A model generated the notes under the pieces. That model saw nothing but the letters and a program-made list of their open reading frames with translations, did no database searches and was not told the origin of the DNA. The position numbers and the translations under genes were made by a program. Positions 14,301 to 23,877 of a stretch of 64,000 nucleotides of DNA are shown here, in pieces. This DNA is from Macquaria australasica (lineage: Eukaryota; Chordata; Actinopteri; Centrarchiformes; Percichthyidae): positions 1 through 64,000 of the forward strand of contig SEMN01000268.1 of NCBI GenBank assembly GCA_005408345.1, read 5' to 3'. Within the stretch, counting starts at the first letter, position 1, and each line of letters begins with the position of its first letter.

Positions 14301-17300
14301 GGCCTGCAGAGAGATTAAGAGCGTTTTCACACCTAACCTGTTTGGTTCGGTTAAAACGAACCCTGGTGTGATTGCCAGGTTAGTGCTGTTCGTTTGGGCA
14401 GGTGTGAACACAGTAATCTCACTTAGGTGCGGACCAAAACAACCACTCTAAGACCCTTTATAGTCTCGGTCCAGTTCCAAACAAACTCTGGAGCGGTTTG
14501 TTTGTGGTGGGAACGTGATCCGACCTCGATCCGACCCAACTATGCGGTATACTCCACAAGTTTGAGTTAAACGGCTGCTGTAGCCAGATGAGCTTTGCAT
14601 TCTGGGATGCACCAGAGCTGTTTCTAGTAGTAGTAGAAGCTAGCCGGAGAACGAACCAGCAATGTTTCTCTCTCAGAAATATGTACTACTCCAGAACACT
14701 GTATTTACTTTCATCTTCTTCTTTGGTTTTACTGGCAGACTACAAACCGTCAGTCATGCATGCCGCCACCTGCTGTTACCGTGTCTAACATCCTCAGACA
14801 CATCTGCCCAATAAGCAGAGTGAACGTTCTCACATGGTTTGCAGTGACGCGTTTAGGATTTCTCTGTGTGAAAAGACACCGAACCTAGGGGATAATGCTC
14901 CAAATTTACAAACTCATCACCAGATTCGGACCAGACAACTATAGGTGTGAAAACGCCCATTCTGACACTGAACTATTTGGATTGTTAATTTGAAGTTTTG
15001 TTTTGTTTTTTTCCTTAGGAGAAAGGACAAATATGGATTTGACTCAGGATGAGGCCAACAACTCCAAAGGTAGTAATGCCATGTTTTGTTTTGTTTTTGA
15101 TTTAGCAGTACAACATTAGTGGTCCTGTTGATGCTACTCAGGGCAGAGAGACTAAGGCTATGTTCAGGCTGCCAGCCCAAATCGGATTTCCAGATTGGAG
15201 TCATTTTATCAAGTCTGAACAGCAAAAACCACATTGCAAATCAGGTTTAAGCAAGAACGGTTTTTAAACTGTCCTGTACGTCACTTATAGCGCAAAACAT
15301 GCCTTTGGCATCACATCCAGTGAAGCAAAAATGAAAATGGAGAACATAAACAGCAGCCTTTACCATTGGGGATGTTGTCTGCTGCAATAAAGACTTCTGT
15401 ACCGCAACTAGACCGTCCTGTGATGTGGAGGATAAGATGATACGTCTCCATTCTGCATTTGCAGCTTTGTGTTTTGGTTCTGTATCTAAAAATGTGCCGT
15501 GAATTACCATACGTCAGTGCCGTTACCACGGCAGCCAATACAGATAACTCAAAGATGCCTGAACACACAAATCAGATCTGCTCACTTGCAGTGAACATTG
15601 TGGACAGTCAGTCCTAAAGATAAGATTTGAGAAACAAATAGGATTTTCCTGCACTTTGAGGCTACATCCACACTACTACGTTTTTGTTTTAAAATGCATA
15701 ACTTTTGCTATGCGTACGCCTAGCGTCCACACGACTCAGGCGTTTTATAACCCCTAAAACGGAGACGTTTTAAAACACTGCTGAACCCATTTTAGTTTGA
15801 AAACTCTGGGACTGCGTTTTAGTGAGGACGGGCGAAAACAGTGTAGTATGGATGGAAATTATTTCAGTGATGAAACGCTTGTGTGAACGGAGATAGTTAT
15901 TGACGTGTTAAAACAAAAACGTAGTAGTGTGCCTAATTGTCTGTCAGATTTCAGATGGTCAGACACTGAACTATGTGGATTGTTAAATTAATGTTTTGCT
16001 TTTCTTTTCCTTAGGAAAAAGGAAAAAGATGGAATTGACCCCAGATGAGGCCAAAAACTCCAAAGGTAGTAATGCCATGTTTTGTTTTGTTTTTGATTTA
16101 GCAGTACAACATTAGTGGTCCTGTTGATGCTACTCAGGGCAGAGAGACTAAGGCTATGTTCAGGCTGCCAGCCCAAATCGGATTTCCAGATTGGAGTCAT
16201 TTTATCAAGTCTGAACAGCAAAAACCACATTGCAAATCAGGTTTAAGCAAGAACGGTTTTTAAACTGTCCTGTACGTCACTTATAGCGCAAAACATGCCT
16301 TTGGCATCACATCCAGTGAAGCAAAAATGAAAATGGAGAACATAAACAGCAGCCTTTACCATTGGGGATGTTGTCTGCTGCAATAAAGACTTCTGTACCG
16401 CAACTAGACCGTCCTGTGATGTGGAGGATAAGATGATACGTCTCCATTCTGCATTTGCAGCTTTGTGTTTTGGTTCTGTATCTAAAAATGTGCCGTGAAT
16501 TACCATACGTCAGTGCCGTTACCACGGCAGCCAATACAGATAACTCAAAGATGCCTGAACACACAAATCAGATCTGCTCACTTGCAGTGAACATTGTGGA
16601 CAGTCAGTCCTAAAGATAAGATTTGAGAAACAAATAGGATTTTCCTGCACTTTGAGGCTACATCCACACTACTACGTTTTTGTTTTAAAATGCATAACTT
16701 TTGCTATGCGTACGCCTAGCGTCCACACGACTCAGGCGTTTTATAACCCCTAAAACGGAGACGTTTTAAAACACTGCTGAACCCATTTTAGTTTGAAAAC
16801 TCTGGGACTGCGTTTTAGTGAGGACGGGCGAAAACAGTGTAGTATGGATGGAAATTATTTCAGTGATGAAACGCTTGTGTGAACGGAGATAGTTATTGAC
16901 GTGTTAAAACAAAAACGTAGTAGTGTGCCTAATTGTCTGTCAGATTTCAGATGGTCAGACACTGAACTATGTGGATTGTTAAATTAATGTTTTGCTTTTC
17001 TTTTCCTTAGGAAAAAGGAAAAAGATGGAATTGACCCCAGATGAGGCCAAAAACTCCAAAGGTAGTAATGCCATGTTTTGTTTTGTTTTTGATTTAGCAG
17101 TACAACATTAGTGGTCCTGTTCATGCTACTCAGGGCAGAGAGACTAAGGCTATGTTCAGGCTGCCAGCCCACATCGGATTTCCAGATTGGAGTCATTTTA
17201 TCAAGTCTGAACAGCAAAAACCACATGGTAACCTATTTTTGCAAATCAGGTTTAAGCAAGAACGGTTTTCAAACTGTCCTGTACGTCACTTATAGCGCAA

Positions 17301-19711
17301 AACATGCCTTTGGCATCACATCCAGTGAAGCAGAAATGAAAATGGAGAACATAAACAGCAGCCTTTACCATTGGGGATGTTGTCTGCTGCAATAAAGACT
17401 TCTGTACCGCAACTAGACCGTCCTGTGATGTGGAGGATAAGATGATACGTCTCCATTCTGCATTTGCAGCTTTGTGTTTTGGTTCTGTATCTAAAAATGT
17501 GCCGTGAATTACCATACGTCAGTGCCGTTACCACGGCAGCCAATACAGATAACTCAAAGATGCCTGAACACACAAATCAGATCTGCTCACTTGCAGTGAA
17601 CATTGTGGACAGTCAGTCCTAAAGATAAGATTTGAGAAACAAATAGGATTTTCCTGCAGTCTGAGGCTACATCCACACTACTACGTTTTTGTTTTAAAAT
17701 GCATAACTTTTGCTTTGTTTAGGCCTAGCGTCCACACAACTCAGGCGTTTTATAACCCCTAAAACTGAGACGTTTTAAAACACTGCTGAACCCATTTTAG
17801 TTTGAAAACTCTGGGACTGCGTTTTAGTGAGGACGGGTGAAAACAGTGTAGTATGGATGGAAATAATTTCAGTGATGAAACGCTTGTGTGAACAGAGATA
17901 GTTATTGACGTTTTAAACACAAACGTAGTAGTGTGCCTAATTGTCTGTCAGATTTCAGATGGTCAGACACTGAACTATGTGGATTGTTAAATTGATGTTT
18001 TGCTTTTCTTTTCCTTAGGAAAAAGGAAAAAGATGGAATTGACCCCAGATGAGGCCAACAACTCCAAAGGTAGTAATGCCATGTTTTGTTTTGTTTTTGA
18101 TTTAGCAGTACAACATTAGTGGTCCTGTTGATGCTACTCAGGGCAGAGAGACTAAGGCTGTGTTCAGGCTGCCAGCCCAAATCGGATTTCCAGATTGGAG
18201 TCATTTTATCAAGTCTGAACAGCAAAAACCACATGGTAACCTATTTTTGCAAATCAGGTTTAAGCAAGAACGGTTTTCAAACTGTCCTGTACGTCACTTA
18301 TAGCGCAAAACATGCCTTTGGCATCACATCCAGTGAAGCAGAAATGAAAATGGAGAACATAAACAGCAGCCTTTACCATTGTTAAATTGATGTTTTGCTT
18401 TTCTTTTCCTTAGGAAAAAGGAAAAAGATGGAATTGACCCCGGATGAGGCCAAGAGTTTCAAAGGTATTTTATTTATTTATTTTTTGTTTAAGTTGTAGT
18501 AGTGGTTCAGTTATGTTACTCAAACTGTAAAGTGCTGATAAAGTTCTGAGTCATTGTGTTTTACGTGTTGTAATTTTGAAGATATGGTTGGATAAATTGG
18601 GACTGGGCTAGCTAAGTGAGTAATCTTTGATGCTTTTTTCCTATTGATAATTGTAAGCATGTTAAAAAAAAAAACACATGGCACAATACAGAAGGATTGG
18701 CTTAACTGAAGACAAGCTTTTCACATCCACACAGTGATTTTTTTTTTTTATAGGGTCCAGTTCAGATACAGCTTATGTTCTGTCTATATACTGTAAATAA
18801 TATCAGTTGGCTTTGGAAGTAAAGTTCTCCACAAATACACTAAAATTCACAAACATTAGCTATGAATACACTTTTTATTGTAACTCCTTTCTCATGCCCA
18901 CCATACCTTGCTGGCAAGTTAGGGAACACAGTAGTAGTCCCCCTCCCTAATTACCAATGTCCCCAACTACACATTTAATATCTAAGAAGTAATTCCAAAG
19001 TTTGTTCTCCAAAAATGTACTTCCCGTACATACATACATACATACATACATACATACATACATTGGAAGCAAACTTATTGAAAATAGACTTATCTAGTAT
19101 TGACTAAGTAACACTACTATTTAGCCTTTTTCTATTGAACTCTGAAAAAAGACAAAATGAATTATTAAGATACTTTTGGTACAATTTAGAATGTTTCAGA
19201 TTATCTTTTTGAAAAGTGCACTGTGTTACAACCTTAAGTTACTTCCAGAATACTATTAGTACAGTTCAAGTTAGTACATCATGGTGCTGTCATAATGCTA
19301 GTGTAGTGTTTTTATACAGATTTTAATTTAACTTAAGTAACTTTGGTATAACATACTCAATTACCCATTCATTCTACATTTGAGTGCATTAAAAGTTATT
19401 TTAAGAAAGTTTTGAATCTAAACTAAATTTCTAATGATTGTATTCACAATCTAAACAAGGAATATATGTTCTTGTGATCAGCAGAGGTCAACTCCAGAAG
19501 ATCTGTGAAAAGGCCATGGAGCAAAACTGAAGTTAATGCTGTCATGAAACACTTCAAAGCACACATTTCAAAGGGACACCTTGCAACAAAGTTGGAGTGT
19601 GAGCAGTGTAAGATTGCTGAGGACCCTGTTTTGAGACAAAGAACTGTTCAAAACATAAGAGATTTTGTAAGGAACAGGGGCCTGATGTCCAAAAAGAAAA
19701 GAGTCTTATAG
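603..19711 (+). CDS. Multi-exon tyrosine-recombinase/zinc-finger protein with tandem exon arrays (5' end outside window)
   Basis: Spliced model of 24 exons: seven A/B exon pairs (603-8228), the core exon 9225-11340, then 12582-12704, 13554-13598, six 51-base exons between 14203 and 18464, and 19485-19711 ending in TAG. Every join has GT-AG ends and compatible phase: 0 up to the core exon, 1 after it. The coding total is 3,789 bases, exactly 1,263 codons including the stop, which supports the model strongly. The product would have an N-terminal repeat region, acidic DYVPDS-type repeats, two zinc-finger-like motifs, a tyrosine-recombinase domain, an acidic linker, KRKK-type basic repeats and a C-terminal RPWS domain. 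From memory this domain order matches a multi-copy family of unnamed teleost proteins; that is recall, not a search. It may be a domesticated Crypton-like recombinase or part of an active element; no terminal repeats were found. No start codon is visible, so the 5' exons lie to the left. Confidence 0.8.
8229..9224 (+). other. Intron between last array exon and core exon
   Basis: Non-coding. Exon B7 ends in phase 0 at a GTAAGT donor and the core exon begins in phase 0 after GTAG, so direct splicing keeps the frame. About 8400-8640 has the look of a degenerate interspersed repeat (GGTGGCGCTATAGCAAC). A possible exon at 9011-9063 is not compatible with the frame. Confidence 0.6.
9225..11340 (+). 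CDS. Core exon: acidic repeats, two zinc-finger-like motifs and tyrosine-recombinase catalytic domain
   Basis: An open frame of 705 codons plus one base. An in-frame TAG (9222-9224, part of the acceptor) precedes it and the first in-frame ATG is codon 212, so this is an internal exon. Exon-local residues: acidic (D)EDYVPxS / DEDIIPDS repeats near 15, 31 and 95; zinc finger 1 with C155, C158, H168, H172; a basic linker around 187-227; zinc finger 2 with C240, C243, H255, C259. The C-terminal half fits a tyrosine recombinase. R510 in RRRAGEVSKM matches the first catalytic Arg, K557 in MGKRGRR the beta-hairpin Lys, R632 in THLRKHVAT the second Arg (His one residue displaced from the usual HxxR). 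H658 in FLGH is exactly nine residues before the candidate nucleophile Y667 in RDFYRLPE, as in XerD-type enzymes. Expected activity is DNA strand cleavage and joining through a 3'-phosphotyrosine, in the nucleus. The true donor is GTATGT at 11341; further open codons are intronic (ATT)n. Confidence 0.88.
11341..12581 (+). other. Intron with (ATT)n and a degenerate interspersed repeat
   Basis: Starts GTATGT and ends TTCTTTTAG. An (ATT)n tract lies at about 11357-11385, a few bases after the donor. About 11640-12420 (for example AACCAGTGAAGAGAGG and AGCAGCTTCATTTTGTAC) resembles a decayed fish interspersed repeat of unknown class. No coding potential seen. Confidence 0.55.
12582..12704 (+). CDS. 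Acidic linker exon of the recombinase gene
   Basis: A 123-base exon entered and left in phase 1, so it is a symmetric cassette. It encodes about 41 residues, strongly acidic (DELELDLEVDEAE followed by D/N/G-rich DDQDDGDNEDDGN). Acceptor TTTTAG and donor GTATGT are good. The composition suggests a flexible, possibly histone- or partner-binding linker; no fold can be assigned. Confidence 0.75.
12906..12925 (+). mobile_element. hAT-like terminal sequence (solo end)
   Basis: CAGGGGTTCTCAAACTTTTT resembles the terminal inverted repeat shared by many hAT/Charlie-type transposons. I did not find a matching inverted end within the following kilobase, so this is a fragment or a resemblance only. It lies in the intron 12705-13553, which otherwise holds no recognised feature. 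Confidence 0.3.
13554..13598 (+). CDS. Short phase-1 exon of the recombinase gene
   Basis: A 45-base exon (NQVMEKSKEATSSE plus split glycine/glutamate codons) between a CTTTACCAG acceptor and a GTAATG donor, phase 1 on both sides. It contributes about 15 charged residues. It is supported by frame continuity of the whole model; too short to judge alone. Confidence 0.6.
14321..14956. mobile_element. MITE-like element with 15 bp terminal inverted repeats
   Basis: A 636-base element in the intron between the first two 17-codon exons. It begins GCGTTTTCACACCTA and ends with the exact reverse complement TAGGTGTGAAAACGC. It holds no coding frame of note, so it would be a non-autonomous DNA transposon. 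No convincing target-site duplication is visible, so the superfamily is unknown. Confidence 0.7.
15669..15931. mobile_element. MITE-like element with 24 bp TIRs, copy 1
   Basis: The left end reads CACACTACTACGTTTTTG, continuing to 15692, and the right end 15908-15931 is its perfect inverse complement over 24 bases. It lies in the intron after exon 15019-15069 and was carried along by the array duplication. An outer AGG on each side suggests the original termini are at about 15659 and 15934. Confidence 0.7.
16665..16927. mobile_element. MITE-like element with 24 bp TIRs, copy 2
   Basis: Same element as the one beginning at 15669, displaced by exactly 996 bases as part of the duplicated unit rather than by a new insertion. 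Confidence 0.7.
17674..17935. mobile_element. MITE-like element with TIRs, copy 3 (diverged)
   Basis: Third duplicated copy. Its right end carries substitutions (ACACAAACGTAGTAGTGTG) so the inverted repeat is imperfect, showing this unit is older or less homogenised than the previous two. Confidence 0.65.
18465..19484 (+). other. Last intron of the recombinase gene, with (CATA)n
   Basis: AT-rich, non-coding. It contains an (ACAT)n tract at about 19027-19063. It ends in a tandem acceptor (ATCAGCAG), giving two possible splice points three bases apart. Confidence 0.6.
19485..19711 (+). CDS. Terminal coding exon: C-terminal RPWS domain of the recombinase gene
   Basis: Entered in phase 1 and encodes about 75 residues before TAG at 19709-19711. 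It starts EVNSRRSVKRPWSKTEV, contains a CEQCK pair of cysteines, the run QNIRDFVRNRG, and a basic tail. RPWSKTEVNAVMKHF has the spaced W and E typical of the first helix of Myb/SANT-like modules, so a DNA- or chromatin-binding role is plausible (inference). I recall this C-terminal block on related teleost proteins that also carry the recombinase core. Use of the earlier NAGNAG acceptor would start the exon at 19482 and add one residue. Confidence 0.8.
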
Positions 19712-19871
19712 AGACCAGTTTTCAGTACCAGTTTACAGTACTCAATACAGTACCAGTTTACAGTACCAGGTTAAAGTTGGCAGGACCTGATGTTCCAAAA
19801 GAAATTAGTCTTTTAGAGACCAGTTTTCAGTACCAGTTTATAGTACTCATTACAGTACCAGTTTACAGTAC
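19679..19871 (+). repeat. Imperfect direct duplication of gene end and 3' UTR
   Basis: The stretch 19679-19768 (last coding codons, stop and CAGTACCAGTTTACAGTA motifs) is repeated at about 19783-19871 with substitutions. The second copy retains a recognisable but non-coding version of the C-terminal codons. The 3' UTR probably extends to around 20000; no canonical AATAAA was seen there, only TATAAA near 19986. Confidence 0.6.
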
Positions 19872-20400
19872 TGTTTAACGTACCTGTTTACAATGCAGTT
19901 TTTTTGTTAATGTACCTGAAATAACTGTATGGTCCATTTTTTCTCTACACTTTGTATGTATTATTTTGCACTTATTTATGTTTTTATAAAATGTTTTGTA
20001 ACGACTGAAAAGGTTTAAATATATTTTTCATTGAAAGGCATTGTGATCTAGCATTTGGTTTTATTTCCTCTGGTACCCTGTTGCTGATGCTGTCACTCTG
20101 ACACTCATCTGGTCCAGAGATCTTCAGAACTACTTTTACTGTGCATCACAATATCCTTGCATATGGTTATCAAAACAGGAGGTTTTTGTCAAAGCAGGCC
20201 AGCCAATAAGAACATATTTCAGTTTTCAGCCTGTCCATGGATTAGAGCTCCAATCACTTTAGCAGAAATTGTTCTCTGCCAGGGTTTTTCACAATTTACA
20301 AACATCAACCAGAGAGTTTGAACTTATCAGCAAAATCATCTTGTAGAACTAAACCATACCCAACAATAAGTGCCCTGCTCCCTTTATTAAGACCAAGCTA

Positions 20401-20860
20401 GCTTTGTGTGCATTTTTGTGTATGGGTAATGTCCAGTTATACCAGGGTGGTCCTCGCATCTAAGGGCTTTGTAGGTTTGTGTGTATGTATAAGTAATGTC
20501 CAGTTATAGCATTGGTCCTCATAACTAAGGGCTTACTAGGTTTGTGTGTATGTATAAGTAATGTCCAGTTATAGCATTGGTCCTCATAACTAAGGGCTTA
20601 CTAGGTTTGTGTGTGAATGGGTAATGTCCAGTTAAACCAGCGTAGTCCTCATAACTAAGGGCTTACTAGGTTTGTGTGTGTGTACGGGTAATGTCCAGTT
20701 AAACCAGGGTAGTCCTCATAACCAAGGGTCTTGCTATGTTTGTGTGTGTGTACGGGTAATGTCCAGTTAAACCAGGGTAGTCCTCATAACCAAGGGTCTT
20801 GCTATGTTTGTGTGTGTGTATGGGTAATGTCCAGTTAAACCAGGGGGGTTCTCATAAGTC
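20401..20860. repeat. Minisatellite, ~67 bp unit, about 7 copies
   Basis: Repeated unit of the form TTTGTGTGTGTACGGGTAATGTCCAGTTAAACCAGGGTAGTCCTCATAACNAAGGG plus a short spacer, split here only by substitutions and small length changes in the GT stretch. The core TAATGTCCAGTTA is invariant in all copies. The middle and last copies form pairs of near-identical neighbours. Confidence 0.85.
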
Positions 20861-21099
20861 ATAATTATGTTAGGAAACGCCCACTCCCGCCCAGTCCTCA
20901 CAGTCCTTTAGAATGTCAAGCCTTAAAATCTCCAGACTCTTTTACTAGAATTTAATTCTGAACAGTGAGATTTTTTCCCAATAGCATCAGGACCAGTTTA
21001 ATATCCCTTATCTTTCTCTATGACAAAGAAAAAGGTGGGTTCCCATAAACATGCGTTTGAACTGGTACGGGAAAAAAGTCCTGATAAACCACCCGTACC

Positions 21100-21103
<4 letters not shown>

Positions 21104-21157
<54 letters not shown>
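21104..21157. repeat. (GT)n microsatellite
   Basis: Uninterrupted GT dinucleotides of about 54 bases. The surrounding 20861-21371 has no gene that I recognise. Confidence 0.95.
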
Positions 21158-21159
<2 letters not shown>

Positions 21160-21371
21160 TATGTGTTGAGTAATGAGAAACTGAAAGTGCATGCTTGTTG
21201 CTTGAAGAGAAGAGGTATGGAGCAAATGGCTTTGTACAATTAACATTTATTGTACATGCACACACAAACCACTGACTTGATTTTGCCATATTTCAGCACT
21301 AAAGTCTAGTGTTTGCGTAGTGTGAGCTAATTTATGAACATTTTAGTTTTTCTCGGTTTTATTTCTTTCAG

Positions 21372-21409
21372 AGAATGAAGTGTGCAAGCAATGTCTAGAT
21401 TTGCAGTAA
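21372..21409 (+). other. Possible short terminal exon (speculative)
   Basis: A strong acceptor (TTTTATTTCTTTCAG) is followed in phase 1 by ENEVCKQCLDLQ and TAA, with an AATAAA poly(A) signal 86 bases after the stop (21495-21500). Phase 1 matches the donors of the 17-codon exons, so it could be an alternative last exon of the recombinase gene that skips the RPWS exon. Such a short frame can arise by chance. Confidence 0.2.
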
Positions 21410-22861
21410 AACAGGCTGCCAAGTCAAATACTGAGGCCTCTTACGAACATCCTTGTCGCAAATGATTTTTAGCACAGCTCATTACAAAGAGGACAATAAA
21501 TAAATGTGTCAGTTTAGGCCTGGGTGTGTTTTTATGCTGACAAATCTGAGGTTTGTTGCAGCCCAGAATCCAGACAAATGAAGGTGGTCTAGCTAGGTCA
21601 AATATCAGCTGTAATTCTTTGTTTCCAATGCCCAGCAGCCACAGTAAATTTCAAAAGGTGCAGTAGAGATGCTTCCTCTCTAAAACAACAAAATAAAGTT
21701 AGACACGTTCTTTCTTTACCTTTCATTGCATTGTTTTTTGTCTTCCTTAATTTATTGAGTAGAATCTAGTCATTGGAGAAGGTAAAGCCTTACTCAAAAC
21801 TTAATTCAATCATATGAAGGGATCTGCTTTCACTGTATTCACAGCCTTGACTAGTCTCTAACACAGAACACACACAGTGACATCATCCAATACCAACCAT
21901 AATCACAGGAAGGATTTTCCAAGAAACAGGGGGTGCAAAATCAGAGAGGGGGGTAGAAGGACAGGAAAAGAGCCAGAGTTGAAAACAGATCGGGGAAGGG
22001 ATGTAAGGGAGGGAGGCCGTGTGCTCACTGTCACAGTTAATGATACCAGTGACGGGACAGAGACATGCACAGAACCTGTTTTATGTTTACATGTTGGCTG
22101 TTCCTCCAGCAGATGTTAGGGTGTCTGACCCTATGTCTGGACTAGCCAAGGTGTCCCTCGGGGGGAAAAAATAATGTGGAGAACTGCACATAAAAGTTGT
22201 GTAGTGAGCTACTCAAATTACATGGATTTTCACAAGTTTGGAAGTGCTGAAAACTGGAATGTTTCCACAATACATTAAAGGCATTCAGCAATTGCATTTC
22301 AACACAGAGACAAATGTCAGTGTCTGCTTTGGTACGTTGTTGGACCAATTCAAATTAGATTCGTTTTTGTTTACATAAACAAAACAGACTAATTTACATT
22401 TATCGGTTTGGCTTGTTACACCATGTCGTTAAAATGTGATTTACACTCAAGAAACAATTGCATCAATTCTTCCATTTTATTTCTCCATTCAGCTTTAATT
22501 GTAACTCATTCACTCTTTTTTCAAAGCACTGTTTTAGATCTATGGCCACTTCAAACTTAGCATTACAGCTATATGACACGCAAAATCCTTTGAGTATCAA
22601 ACACTCACTCACTCAAACACTCACTCACCCTTTAGGGTCAAAAGGTGGTTGTTAAAAGTTTGTAATTTCCTCACAGGCAGAGAAAAGCAGCTGTGCTCAG
22701 CTTGGAATCTTGTTGGTTATAATGGATTGCAATGGCGATAAGTTACAGTGGAAAGAAAATAATAAAAATGTCCAAAGAAACTCTTAAAACCACTCCTACA
22801 GCTTAATCCACCTCTCCACTGTCTATCTACATTATATGCTCAGTACTTGTCAAATTTAAAA

Positions 22862-22925
<64 letters not shown>

Positions 22926-23877
22926 ACCATCCCTCCATGTACAACACAGCCCAAAACCTCTACAGAGGAACTGCAATGAGCATAACACACAATAGTGTTA
23001 TGAAATATACTGGTGGTCCACTACAGCATGGATGTTAGTATTTACAACTTCTAAAACACACCTCCCTAACTCACCCTGGTCACAGGCAATGACTGAAGCA
23101 AAATTATATTTTATCTGTAAGAAAATGTGCCAATATATTATTGTGAAAAACGGTGTATTTTAACAGTCGATAAGGTCTGTTCCCAGTCAACAGCATGTTG
23201 ATGAAAGACGCGGTGTACAAATCAGAATAAATTCAATTGATGTGCAACTTGAAATATCAAACTGTATCATATCTGAGTTCAATTTAAACTCCACCAGAGC
23301 TAAATTGAAAAAAAAAATTGTATTGAATCAGCTTTGAATCACAGTGTTGGATTGTTACACATTAATATGTATTAGTATCAAATCATTGACCATGAAAGTA
23401 CAATTCATCATCTGGCAGAAATAAGTAGACACCCCTACAAGGTAGTGTATAATCAGAACTGAAGAGTGACTCAGCATTAAGGATTATTTATGTGCAAATC
23501 TGTGCAAAAAAGCATTTGTTTTGTCAACTTCTGTAAATGTGGCTTGGTAAGGTCATGTTAATGATCACAAAACTCAGTAACAATTTGACTTTCCCCAATT
23601 CATTTAATTCACCAAAGTTCACTTTTCAGATTTACTTTTTTTTTTTTTCCATAACAAGACATTAAAATCACAGGTGACTGTATACACATGCCACTACACT
23701 TACACACACATTAGTTATACAAACCTACACACACACTTCTCTATCCTGTTACTTTCTTCATCTGTGTTTCTTTTCAACGTTATCCTTAATGTGGTTCCAG
23801 CCCTCATAAATCACCTCACTGCCTTCGTACCTTGAAACATTTTCCAAGACTTGCTTTCCTCATCGGTAAGCTCAGCA
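21410..23877. other. Non-coding stretch with a second (GT)n tract
   Basis: No convincing gene on either strand. (GT)n at about 22863-22923. A pair of TCACTCACTCAAACAC-type short repeats is seen near 22602-22630. ORFs of 63-80 codons here have no recognisable motif. Confidence 0.6.

Larger units (their letters stand above)
15070..18413 (+). repeat. Duplicated introns of the second exon array
   Basis: The introns following 15069, 16065, 17061 and 18069 share about 90 bases of exon-proximal sequence, then a conserved block beginning GGCTATGTTCAGGCTGCCAG that may itself be another non-autonomous transposon, then (in the first three) the TIR element. The first two are almost identical. The third carries a small insertion (CATGGTAACCTATTTTTG) also seen in the fourth, and the fourth is deleted from about 18380. 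The 80-110 codon minus-strand ORFs here are repeated by-products, not genes. Confidence 0.75.
14203..18464 (+). repeat. Second tandem exon array: six 17-codon phase-1 exons
   Basis: Six 51-base exons at 14203-14253, 15019-15069, 16015-16065, 17011-17061, 18019-18069 and 18414-18464. Each is entered after TTCCTTAG or TTTATTAG and left at GTAGTA, GTAAAC or GTATTT, all in phase 1. The peptide is of the form GKRKKMELTPDEAKNSK: a basic KRKK core followed by an acidic stretch. The first two copies are divergent (KRKDMDFTQ, ERTNMDLTQ); the last four are nearly identical. The spacing is 816, 996, 996, 1008 and 395 bases; the last unit has lost about 613 bases of intron. Adding or losing units changes the protein in 17-residue steps without a frameshift. 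The KRKK clusters could act as nuclear-localisation or DNA-contact patches (inference). Confidence 0.85.

Noticed and set aside
15247..15568. Minus-strand ORFs of 85-87 codons repeated every 996 bases
   Set aside because: They lie in duplicated introns and transposon-like sequence, with no domain and no splice support.
21008..21289. Poly-(His-Thr) ORFs
   Set aside because: Translation of the (GT)n/(AC)n microsatellite.
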